From: Flammeovirga sp. SJP92
GTDB taxonomy: Bacteria; Bacteroidota; Bacteroidia; Cytophagales; Flammeovirgaceae
Length of the DNA stretch: 64,000 nt
Reading direction: 5' to 3'
Assembly (NCBI RefSeq): GCF_001583495.1
Contig: NZ_LQAQ01000123.1
Location: 48,042-112,041, forward strand
The stretch's first letter is position 1. Every line of letters begins with the position of its first letter. The notes under the pieces were generated by a model. The model saw only the letters and a program-made list of their open reading frames with translations. It did not search any database and was not told where the DNA came from. Shown here piece after piece: positions 19,269 to 27,613 of this stretch. The translations under genes were made by a program, and so were the position numbers.

Positions 19269-20327
19269 TTACTGATAAATCACTTTTTTATTAGCCTTAT
19301 CACCCATAGGAATATTTTCCCAAACAAAGTGACCATTGACGATAGGATAACCTGCTCTTACAATATCACTATTGCCATTACTTTGTATAGTATCCACAGT
19401 GAAGAAACCTAATTTCTTTGCAAAAAGAATATTGAATTCCTCTACCTCTCCAAGAGGTTTGAAAGTTCTTTCTCTTATTTCCAATTGCTTCCACTCCAAG
19501 TATTTTGGTAAAGTGTAATCATGGAATACCGTGCACTCACGAACAATACTAGGATTCAAGTTCTTCACTTTTTGAGTATAAGCCAATACTTGCGTCATGA
19601 TATCACCATAATCATCAATATTGTCACCCAATTCCATAGACTGAAGCAAGTTCAGTATTAGCGTATTCTTGTAAGTTCTTTCTTTTGGCAACCAGCTTAC
19701 ATTGAAGATCAAGAACAAAATATCTGCCGTTAATCTTTTCTTGTAAGTCACAAGCTTCTCTGCCAATGCCTTGTCTTCATAAACCTTGACATTGTTGTTG
19801 GCCATCACTAAAAACTTGCCCACTGTTTTTGCCAAGAAGTTTTTCACTCCAAAAGGTTTTTGATCAATCTTGCCGTCTAGGAATACTTTTTTGTAGATTT
19901 CAATATCTTCATCGTATTCTTCAAGGTCATAGTTGATCAATAAAGATTCCATCAAAACAATTAAGTTCGTAAGGTCTTTAATTTCAACGTTACGCTCGTG
20001 TTCACTTGTGATAGATCTCTTCTTGAAATATGGATTTAATACAACATCAAACTGTTTGTTGATTCTATCCGAGATTTTCTGAAGAGAGGGCAGCAGATTG
20101 TTTTCAAAATCTCTGTAACCTTGTCCATAATCAAGTTGAGCATCTATTTTCGAAAGGAAACTCAAAATCTGATCATTTGGAGTTTCAGAATTTTCCAAAC
20201 TACTAGAAACCTCTAGACTTTGAACATCATTCCAGTTGGATACCACAAATTCAAGTAAGGCATCTAAACCTTCTCTCGTTTCAAATTCTTCAGTTAAGTA
20301 TTTTGTTAAATTAATATTCTTTCCCAT
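19269..20327 (-). CDS. Unknown cytoplasmic protein, mostly helical
   Basis: 352 residues without signal peptide or membrane segment. The N-terminal 90 residues are acidic and helical (LTKYLTEEFETREGLDALLE), the centre has helix-rich basic stretches (ALAEKLVTYKKRLTADILFL), and the C-terminus ends in a beta-like segment (PIVNGHFVWENIPMGDKANK). I do not recognise a family. It is monocistronic: a terminator follows it, and upstream is a long non-coding stretch. Confidence 0.7.
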   Translation of the reverse strand: MGKNINLTKYLTEEFETREGLDALLEFVVSNWNDVQSLEVSSSLENSETPNDQILSFLSKIDAQLDYGQGYRDFENNLLPSLQKISDRINKQFDVVLNPYFKKRSITSEHERNVEIKDLTNLIVLMESLLINYDLEEYDEDIEIYKKVFLDGKIDQKPFGVKNFLAKTVGKFLVMANNNVKVYEDKALAEKLVTYKKRLTADILFLIFNVSWLPKERTYKNTLILNLLQSMELGDNIDDYGDIMTQVLAYTQKVKNLNPSIVRECTVFHDYTLPKYLEWKQLEIRERTFKPLGEVEEFNILFAKKLGFFTVDTIQSNGNSDIVRAGYPIVNGHFVWENIPMGDKANKKVIYQ

Positions 20328-20640
20328 TGAATTCTTTTGGAGCTATATTTTAATTAAAGCTAAATCTTTAATCTATTTCTCAATAAAAATAATTTTGAAA
20401 GCGCAATATAATCAGATTGTCACCAATAATCAGTAGAAGTAGAGAAACATTATAATTAATGTATCGTAATTCTTGAAAATGAAATTGGAAGCAGTGGCTT
20501 CTAGCGACAAAATGATTAAATAAACATCAATAACAAAGCGTAAAAGTAACGGGTTTTGTCTGTTAACTTTCATTCGAAATACATAATAATTATGATTGTA
20601 CTATCTGACTAATTTTAAATGCTAAAAACTAAAAGTGAAT
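20328..20640. other. Non-coding stretch upstream of the gene at 19269
   Basis: About 310 bases of A+T-rich sequence. The small open frame at 20236-20436 overlaps the start of the minus-strand gene and is a shadow. I see no structured site here. Confidence 0.3.
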
Positions 20641-20650
20641 TATGAAAATA

Positions 20651-20946
20651 TATTTATGGTGCGAACAAAAAGAAGCCTCTATATCAGGAATATGGTAGGT
20701 GGATGTCGTATCTAATCATATGAAAAATCCTATACAATAAAGCTTTACTCTAACCTTGTGTCCAATGCAGCTTATTGGGGTAGTAGAGGTATCAAAGAAG
20801 GAACACATCAGGTCAGGTAGTCCATCACATTGAATGCATCTGAATTGACAAGTAGATTTTGCTTGATGCAAGTACATCCTCAAGAAGATGCAGGTGGACT
20901 GTGAGATAATATTACACTAAGTGCTAAGCAAAAAATAGATTGAGTT
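20651..20946 (+). pseudogene. Remnant of a decayed gene, perhaps the end of a secreted or surface protein
   Basis: A protein-like frame broken by stops can be read: KLYSNLVSNAAYWGSRGIKE then a stop, SITLNASELTSRFCLMQVHP and QEDAGGL, a stop at a position where Trp would fit, and DNITLSAKQKID. Upstream in another frame, VDVVSNHMKNPIQ may be the preceding part, which would need a frameshift. The style is like C-terminal beta-sandwich modules of Bacteroidota surface proteins. A strong terminator follows at 21002, as expected behind a former gene. No family is assigned. Confidence 0.4.
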
Positions 20947-21001
20947 TAAAATAATTCTGCCATAGTACTTAGTATTTTCATCAGAATAAAAACAGTTGTG
21001 G

Positions 21002-21038
21002 AATACCTGCTTTCAACATTGAGAGTAGGTATTTTTTT
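21002..21038 (+). terminator. Rho-independent terminator behind the gene remnant
   Basis: AATACCTGCT pairs with GAGTAGGTATT around a short loop, followed by TTTTTTT. No intact plus-strand gene lies upstream, only the remnant at 20651-20946. Confidence 0.7.
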
Positions 21039-21516
21039 CTTTTCAAAGAATTCTAGCACTGCTTTGTTTCTAGAAAAGAGAAAATGTGTTATCGGATGAT
21101 GAACAATGTAGAGAGGATGTAAATCCGAATTCATTTTTAGTTTTTCTTAATTTAAAAATTCAAGTTGTAATGTGAACAAGGAAAATTGGAAATCCATTCT
21201 AAAACAGTATGCTTTGTTACATGGGGTTAACGTTTGATTTAGATGAGTTTGTAAGTGTCATATAATCAATGGTTAACTGTTTTAATGTATTCTTATTCAC
21301 TTATAAATAATGATCAAGTGTTATAAGTTAAGAAATCAATTTGAATGAATACTCACTGTTAATAAATGGTTTTCTTTTCCGTAAGATGCAATTCATTTAA
21401 GTCATAATTGTTCATAAGACGTTCACTCTTTTTACAAAAAAACGTAACCTGATTTATACCCGAAATTAAAAATCTGTTCTTCAATTTTGCCCCCGTAATC
21501 AATCTAAACTAGACAA
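21039..21516. promoter_or_regulatory. Upstream region of the TonB-dependent receptor gene
   Basis: About 480 bases, A+T rich. The 62-codon minus frame at 20946-21134 overlaps the terminator and is not credible. A motif close to the Bacteroidota -7 box, CAATTTTG at 21482-21489, and a C5 tract at 21490-21494 lie just before the receptor start. Confidence 0.3.
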
Positions 21517-24285
21517 ATGTATAAGTCTTTAATGCTGAGCTTTCTGTTCAATCTGACGATTTTTTCTGTATCAGCACAAACTATTAAAGGCACTATAACA
21601 GATAGTAGTGGAGAAGCACTGATAGGTGCATCTGTTGTAGTGGAAGGCACCACAAATGGTGCAATGGTAGGGCTAAATGGCACCTACATTATAAAAGGCG
21701 TAAGTGATGGTGCTGCTATCAATCTTAAGGCTTCGTTTATCGGTTTTAAGACACAAATTAAATCAGTGACTGTAAGTGGAGAGACAGTAGTTGATTTTGT
21801 GTTGAAAGACGATCATCAAGAATTGGATGAAGTAGAAATCAGAGCTTCAAGAGAACTGGACACTGATGCAAGTGCAAGAGCAACAGAACAACATTCGCCA
21901 ATGGTATTGAATGTGGTTTCTGCTAGCACTATTGAACTTTCTCCGGACTTAAATGTGGCGGATGTGATGCAGAGAGTATCAGGTGTTTCATTAGAGCAAA
22001 GTAATTCAGGTGTAGGAAGTTATGCCATTGTGAGAGGTATGCCGAAAAGGTATTCTTACACTTTGGTCAATGGAGTGAAAATCCCTTCTCCTGATAATAA
22101 AAATAGATATGTACCGTTGGATATGTTTCCTTCTGAGTTGTTGGACCGTATTGAAGTGACAAAGGCATTAACACCTAGCATGGAAGGTGATGCAGTGGGT
22201 GGAGCGATGAACTTGATCATGAAAAATGCGAAAGATAACTTTAGTTTTAAGGTCAATGCATCGGGTGGTATGAACACATTATTTTCTGAAAATGGAGGCC
22301 AACCTTTCTTAACCTATGATCAATCAAAAACCAATTACGTTGCACCGCATAACCAAAACGTTGAAGGTTATGTAGCATCTTTCGACGATTTCACAACTGA
22401 CAATTTAGTACCAACTCCAAAGTATAATCCTGTGGATTATAACCTTGGAGCCTCTGTAAGCAACCGTTTTTTAGGTGGTAAGCTAGGCGTTGTTTTGGCG
22501 GGTAGTTTACAAAAGCTTCATAGAGGATCAGACACGCACCTATATGATGTGGGCTACAACCAAATTACCAACCTAGTAGAACTTGAAACGTACGAGCACC
22601 GACAGTATTCTTCTGCCATGACAAGGGGCGGTGTGCACAACAAAATTGATTATGTTTTCAACAACAAAAACAGCATCAGCTTGTACAATGCATGGATCTA
22701 CGAAAGAGAAGACCAAGTAAGAGAAACCGTCCGATATAGACTTTGGGATGGTGAGTATGACCCAGAAAGCAACAGCGGAACTGCTACTTTTGTAACTAGA
22801 ATAAGAACGACAGAACAACAGATTTACAATTCAACATTACAGGGCCAGCATCAGATTTTGCCGGCTTGGAAAATGGATTGGTCAGCCGTTTATTCATTGG
22901 CAACAAGAAACCGTCCTGATCAAACTATTTTCACAAGAAATGCCGCCTATGTAAATGGTGTGCCAACGCAGGTAAGAGTAGAGGATTTTGGCGGGCAGTA
23001 CAGAATCTGGGAAGATAATTCTGATAGAGACTACACGGGATATATCAATAATACTTTTGATCTGAACAATTTTGGTGAGTTGAAATTGGGTGGAATGTAT
23101 AGAAACAAGGAAAGAACTAACAATTACATCCGTTACAATTTCAAACCACTGAACAATGAAACAAAAACAGGAGAAGACTGGAAGTATGATCAGGTAGATT
23201 GGTCATTATCCAACCCTAAGGGAGGAAAGACGAATCCGCTGAATTATGATGCACATGAGAATATCTTGGCTTATTACGCTGAGTATAAAATTGAGCCTTC
23301 AAAACGTACAGAAATTGTAGGTGGTGTACGTATGGAACACACCGATCAAGGTTATACGCTGAGGTTTCCAAGATATGATGATGAGCCAGAGGGGAAGCAA
23401 GAATACATGGATGTTTTACCGAGTTTACATTTCCGATATAAGTTGAATGCAAACTCAAACATCAGAGCTTCTTACTTCCGTTCTGTAATCAGACCAGGCT
23501 TCTTTGAAATTGTGCCTTACACGTTGGGTGAAGAAACAACTGACAGCGGTGCCGAGGAAAGAGGAAATCCAGATTTGAAACGTACAATTACAGATAATAT
23601 CGATCTCCGTTATGAAGTTTTTCCTGGAACAAGAGACAACTTATTTATTGGAGCTTTCTATAAGAACATTCAAGACCCAATAGAAATGGGTGTGAAAACG
23701 GATGAAAGAGGAAAGACTTTCTTACAGCCCAACAACTATGGTACTGCGGTAAACTACGGTTTAGAAGTTGATGCCACAAAGTACTTCAGAAACTTTGGAA
23801 TCAAGGCCAACTATACGTTTACGCAGTCAAGTATTACCACAACAAAAGTGGTATTTGTAAGAGAAGAGGATCAAAACAACAGATCACAAGAGATTGATCA
23901 AACTCGTCCACTGCAAGGACAATCAGCACACATCGGTAATATTTCATTATTATATAAAAACCAAAAACACGGTTTAGATGTACAGTTGGCTAATGTAATT
24001 ACAGGCAAAAGAATTGATCAAGTGATAAGATATTATGAAAAGGACCTTTGGCAAGAAGCAAGGTGGCAAATGGACTTTTCAGTAGAAAAACATTTTGATT
24101 TTGGGTTGACACTCTTTGTGAAAGCAAGAAATATTTTAGACACACCATTTATTGTGTATGTCAATCAACCTGCAACAGAAAAGCAATCTAAATACCCAGC
24201 TCAGGGTAATCCGGGGGACAACTTAAAGGTGCGTGATGAACGTTACGGCCGTAATTTCCAGTTGGGCCTTAAATACAAATTATAA
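21517..24285 (+). CDS. TonB-dependent outer-membrane receptor with carboxypeptidase-regulatory-like N-domain
   Basis: 922 residues. Signal peptide ends FSVSAQ; residues 22-110 are a carboxypeptidase-regulatory-like domain (IKGTITDSSGEALIGASVVV). The plug follows (DVMQRVSGVSLEQS ... YAIVRGMPKRYSYTLVNGVK ... DRIEVTKALTPSMEGDAVGG). The barrel ends in RNFQLGLKYKL. It is shorter than SusC, lacks the SusC YGTRGA-type signature and has no SusD partner; the plug resembles the receptor group common in Xanthomonas and Caulobacter. A beta-helix lipoprotein gene follows after 30 bases and is its likely partner. The transported ligand is unknown. Confidence 0.9.
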   Translation: MYKSLMLSFLFNLTIFSVSAQTIKGTITDSSGEALIGASVVVEGTTNGAMVGLNGTYIIKGVSDGAAINLKASFIGFKTQIKSVTVSGETVVDFVLKDDHQELDEVEIRASRELDTDASARATEQHSPMVLNVVSASTIELSPDLNVADVMQRVSGVSLEQSNSGVGSYAIVRGMPKRYSYTLVNGVKIPSPDNKNRYVPLDMFPSELLDRIEVTKALTPSMEGDAVGGAMNLIMKNAKDNFSFKVNASGGMNTLFSENGGQPFLTYDQSKTNYVAPHNQNVEGYVASFDDFTTDNLVPTPKYNPVDYNLGASVSNRFLGGKLGVVLAGSLQKLHRGSDTHLYDVGYNQITNLVELETYEHRQYSSAMTRGGVHNKIDYVFNNKNSISLYNAWIYEREDQVRETVRYRLWDGEYDPESNSGTATFVTRIRTTEQQIYNSTLQGQHQILPAWKMDWSAVYSLATRNRPDQTIFTRNAAYVNGVPTQVRVEDFGGQYRIWEDNSDRDYTGYINNTFDLNNFGELKLGGMYRNKERTNNYIRYNFKPLNNETKTGEDWKYDQVDWSLSNPKGGKTNPLNYDAHENILAYYAEYKIEPSKRTEIVGGVRMEHTDQGYTLRFPRYDDEPEGKQEYMDVLPSLHFRYKLNANSNIRASYFRSVIRPGFFEIVPYTLGEETTDSGAEERGNPDLKRTITDNIDLRYEVFPGTRDNLFIGAFYKNIQDPIEMGVKTDERGKTFLQPNNYGTAVNYGLEVDATKYFRNFGIKANYTFTQSSITTTKVVFVREEDQNNRSQEIDQTRPLQGQSAHIGNISLLYKNQKHGLDVQLANVITGKRIDQVIRYYEKDLWQEARWQMDFSVEKHFDFGLTLFVKARNILDTPFIVYVNQPATEKQSKYPAQGNPGDNLKVRDERYGRNFQLGLKYKL

Positions 24286-24315
24286 TCTATTCGAAAACAA
24301 TTTTTTAAGTTTAAA

Positions 24316-25650
24316 ATGAAAACTTTCAACTCTTTACTTTTGAGAGGCTTACTAGTTCTTTCAACACTATTTGTAGTAGTATCTTGTTCAACTGAAGACG
24401 AAGTTACAGTAGTGACTCCTCCAGAAGATCTTGAAATTTCAAGTGTTTACACTATCTCAGAAGATGAGACTTGGGAAGCAGGTAGAACAGTAAACTTGGG
24501 TAACCACGTAGTGATCCAAAAAGGTGCTACTTTGACAATCGAGCCAGGTGTAAAAGTACTTGTTGACAAAAATACAGTTCCTGAATTTTTAATTGAAGGT
24601 AACTTACACGCTTTAGGTACTGCAGATGCTCCTATTTACTTCACTGTACCGGATGCTGATAGAACTGAAGCAAACATCTTCAACTTACAAGCTTGGGGTG
24701 GTTTTATCTGTACGGCTACTGCTGAGACTTTCGTATTGAACCATGTAGTAATGGAATTTGCAAACGGTATTTTGACAGATGAGCATATTTCTATCCAAAA
24801 AGATCTTGGTTTTGAAGTAGGTGAGCCTTCTTATGGTTTCTATTCTGAAAACTCAGAAACAAAAGTAGTAGTTCACAACTCTGTAATTGCTTATATGGTA
24901 GATGACGCATTCCGTCCAGAGGGAGGTCAAATTTCTTTCTACAACAACGTGTTTGCATTTATCGGTGCAACAGGTGGTGAAGCTTTAAACATCAAAGCAG
25001 GCACTACAGGTGATGTAGCTTACAACCTTTTCTACCACATTGCTACAAACGGTCCAAAGTGGTCAAACAAAAACGGTGAAGCAGTTCAGACAAACATCAA
25101 TGCTTACAATAACACTATCGTATCAAGCGGTTGGAGAAGAAGCAAGTCAGGCCGTGGTGGTTCTGTAAACGTAGAAGAAGGAGCGAAAGGTAAAATTCAT
25201 AACAACGTGATTGTAAACTGCCGTTATGGTGTACGTATTGTAGGTGATGCTGAAACAGGTGAGACAAACGTAGACTTAGCAAACACTACTATCGGAAACC
25301 AATTCTACTATGGTTACAATGATATCATCAAAAATGAATTTGCACCAAGCAACGGTGTTTTAAAAGAAGTTTCAACTTCATCAATCACTTCAGGTAAGCC
25401 AGGTTTCGTTAACTTTGATGTAGATGCTTTCTCTATCTCAGCAATTGAGGGTGAAGAGGCATTCTATACTCCAAGCGAAAACGTGAAGTTTGACGACTGG
25501 AAACAATATGATTTCCACTTATCTTCAGGTTCTCAACTATTAGGAAAAGGTAGTGACCAAATCACTCCAATGAATAGTTTCTCAATTGGAGGACAAACAT
25601 TCTCAGTTCCTGCATCATCAGATTACATCGGTGCATTTGGCACGAAGTAA
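24316..25650 (+). CDS. Right-handed beta-helix surface lipoprotein
   Basis: 444 residues. Lipoprotein signal: VLSTLFVVVSCSTEDE. From about residue 45 a solenoid pattern appears: WEAGRTVNLGNHVVIQKGAT, LTIEPGVKVLV, FLIEGNLHALGTADAPIYFT, then Asn-rich turns (HNSVIAYMVDD, YNNVFAFIGA, YNLFYHIATN, YNNTIVSSGW, HNNVIVNCRYG), typical of parallel beta-helix proteins. It ends with GKGSDQITP and DYIGAFGTK. Likely the substrate-binding surface partner of the TonB-dependent receptor 30 bases upstream. No catalytic motif is evident. Codon use is notably regular, as in well-expressed genes. Confidence 0.8.
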   Translation: MKTFNSLLLRGLLVLSTLFVVVSCSTEDEVTVVTPPEDLEISSVYTISEDETWEAGRTVNLGNHVVIQKGATLTIEPGVKVLVDKNTVPEFLIEGNLHALGTADAPIYFTVPDADRTEANIFNLQAWGGFICTATAETFVLNHVVMEFANGILTDEHISIQKDLGFEVGEPSYGFYSENSETKVVVHNSVIAYMVDDAFRPEGGQISFYNNVFAFIGATGGEALNIKAGTTGDVAYNLFYHIATNGPKWSNKNGEAVQTNINAYNNTIVSSGWRRSKSGRGGSVNVEEGAKGKIHNNVIVNCRYGVRIVGDAETGETNVDLANTTIGNQFYYGYNDIIKNEFAPSNGVLKEVSTSSITSGKPGFVNFDVDAFSISAIEGEEAFYTPSENVKFDDWKQYDFHLSSGSQLLGKGSDQITPMNSFSIGGQTFSVPASSDYIGAFGTK

Positions 25651-25660
25651 TTTTTAGAGA

Positions 25661-25695
25661 AGTACTAAGTCAAAAATAAATCATAATTAATTTTG
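25661..25695 (+). repeat. Dispersed direct repeat, second copy of the 16196 sequence
   Basis: AAGTACTAAGTCAAAAATAA and the following TCATAATTAATT match 16198-16230 with only a few differences. It sits between the stop of the beta-helix lipoprotein gene and a terminator. It may be the end of a larger element or a MITE scar. Confidence 0.55.
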
Positions 25696-25717
25696 AATTT
25701 GTACTTAAAAGTAGTTC

Positions 25718-25770
25718 CAGAAGGAATAAAGTGACCTAAGTTTCCCCTTAACACACTTTATTCCTTCTTT
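25718..25770 (+). terminator. Terminator downstream of the beta-helix lipoprotein gene
   Basis: AGAAGGAATAAAGTG pairs with CACTTTATTCCTTCT, a 15-bp perfect stem, followed by TTTCCTATTT. The U-run is imperfect but the stem is long. About 180 further bases before the gene at 25954 show no other site. Confidence 0.65.
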
Positions 25771-25953
25771 CCTATTTACATAAAATCTTACTACTCGTTT
25801 ATACTAAATTAAGCTTTCGAATATTTTTAGTATTCTAAGTCTATTTTTTCTTCGTTATTTCAGCAATGGAAAAAATGAAGAAGAAGGAAGCTTATCATCT
25901 GGTTTACGTGATAGTAAGAATATAAATTATACCTGTTTTAATATTCTAAACGA

Positions 25954-27057
25954 ATGAAACATCTTTTACTCCTCTTCCTTCCCCTATTCTTTTTTTCTTG
26001 TGAAGTTTCTGACAACACCATTGTTGAAATACCAGAACACACTTTTACTTTTGATGAGGAATTTCCACTCACTGTTTTGCCTACTGATGAAGACCTAAAA
26101 AACTCATCGTCGATTTATTATGAAAATGTAAATAATATCATTGATGCTACTCCCGCTGGAGAGACAATTCATATCAATCTATTTAAATTCTCTTATGGTT
26201 CAATCAGGGATCATTTAATGGAAGCTGTAAGAAGGGGAGTAGAAGTACATGTGATGTTGGATATTGATGCTGTCAATAATTATACATCAAAAGTGTTGGA
26301 AGACAGTGCCACTACTTTTGTACGCTATGTCAACTACCTTTCTGCAAAAGCCATCAATCACAACAAATACCTCTTAAGTTCAGGAATTAAAACTTCGGAA
26401 TCAATCAGGAAAAATATTGTATTACAAACAAGCTATAACTTCACTTCCAACGATAATTCAAAATACCAAGATATGGTGATGCTTGCCGATGAGGAACTTT
26501 ACAATGCTTTTGTGAGCAATTATGAAAAGATGGAAGTGGCACATGCTGAAAAGAAATTGAGAGACTGGACTTTTGAATGGGAGCAATACGGACAAGCCAC
26601 TGTGGGGTTCTTACCTAAAATTACTGGAGGTGACATTGCAGTAGATATTTTTTCAGGTGTAAGCAGTACCGCCGTCGTGACCATCATGAATTCAAAATGG
26701 GAAGACGATCGACCAACCTTAAAGTCAACGCTACAAGGATTGTTGGATCAAGGGACGAAAATAAATATTATGGCACCTCCCTCAAGAACAGATAATTTGG
26801 ACGTTTCTTGGGAAAACACCCTTAACGAGTGGAACGAGAATTATGAAAATTGCTCCGTAAAATGGATCAGTGAAAGGTCAATCCATAATAAGACCATCTT
26901 AATAGAAGATGGAGAAAATAGTGCAGTTTGGACAGGAGCCCACAACTTCAGGCAAAGGTCTTTGCGATACAATAATGAAGTGATATTAAAACTACAGCAT
27001 GCTTCAATTATTTCCGATTATAAGGTTTGGCTGGAGACGATTTTTGAACAATACTAA
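25954..27057 (+). CDS. Phospholipase D-like lipoprotein
   Basis: 367 residues. Lipoprotein signal ends LFFFSCEV. The protein has the two-half PLD layout. Half one: HINLFKFSYGSIRDHLMEAV, RRGVEVHVMLDIDAV and H136-N-K138-YLLSSG. Half two: SIHNKTILIEDGENSAVWTG then AHNFRQRSLRYNNEV. HxK is present twice, with Asn at the family positions (SYNFTSND and GAHNF), but the HKD Asp is missing after the first motif and shifted by one (ED) after the second. It could be a phosphodiesterase acting on lipid or nucleic acid outside the cytoplasm, or a binding protein. It appears monocistronic. Confidence 0.75.
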   Translation: MKHLLLLFLPLFFFSCEVSDNTIVEIPEHTFTFDEEFPLTVLPTDEDLKNSSSIYYENVNNIIDATPAGETIHINLFKFSYGSIRDHLMEAVRRGVEVHVMLDIDAVNNYTSKVLEDSATTFVRYVNYLSAKAINHNKYLLSSGIKTSESIRKNIVLQTSYNFTSNDNSKYQDMVMLADEELYNAFVSNYEKMEVAHAEKKLRDWTFEWEQYGQATVGFLPKITGGDIAVDIFSGVSSTAVVTIMNSKWEDDRPTLKSTLQGLLDQGTKINIMAPPSRTDNLDVSWENTLNEWNENYENCSVKWISERSIHNKTILIEDGENSAVWTGAHNFRQRSLRYNNEVILKLQHASIISDYKVWLETIFEQY

Positions 27058-27081
27058 AGAAGTAGGATTGTAAGTGTGGCT

Positions 27082-27108
27082 TTAGAACATGTTTGAAACA
27101 TCTCTTTT
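27082..27108 (-). repeat. Copy of dispersed palindromic repeat, reverse orientation
   Basis: TTAGAACATGTTTGAAACAT followed by CTCTTTT, 24 bases past the stop of the PLD-like gene. On the minus strand it reads AAAAGAGATGTTTCAAACAT with GTTCTAA. Confidence 0.65.
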
Positions 27109-27613
27109 AGTTAAAAATCATCCACCTTAAAAAGGTGTTTAAATTTTTATTAAAAGTTGACGAAAATTTAGTTTATATTGTGTTATATTTCACTTTTCAA
27201 TAAAGTGATTAAAGATAGATGAACCCACCAAAATAGCTTTGCTAACGGACATTAAATTGAATAATTTTTATATTAAAATTAATGAATGAATAATCATCAA
27301 AAGTTGCTTTTTCATTAAAATCTATTAAAATTAATGTTATTGTAAGTTAACGTTACTAGAGCTTGAAGGATTCATTAACACAGTTGATTTATATAGTGTA
27401 TAAGGTACGGTTAATTAAAAACACCTGAACAGCACCCTTTTAAAAAAAAACGGAATTATTTTAATGTAGTATTTACATTTAATTACTTTTAATAGATAAT
27501 ATTATATAATTGACATTTAATTTTTAATCATCCACTTTGCTTTCATAAACCAATAGATCTTTACTTAGGAAGCTCCTAAATGAAGCTTCTATTCGCCACT
27601 ATCAATCAATCTG
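27109..27613. promoter_or_regulatory. A+T-rich region upstream of the M16 peptidase operon
   Basis: No gene. A small hairpin CACCTT-AAA-AAGGTG at 27123-27137 may help end transcription from the PLD-like gene. TATTAAAATTAATG occurs twice (about 27270 and 27324). No consensus promoter could be fixed. Confidence 0.35.
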
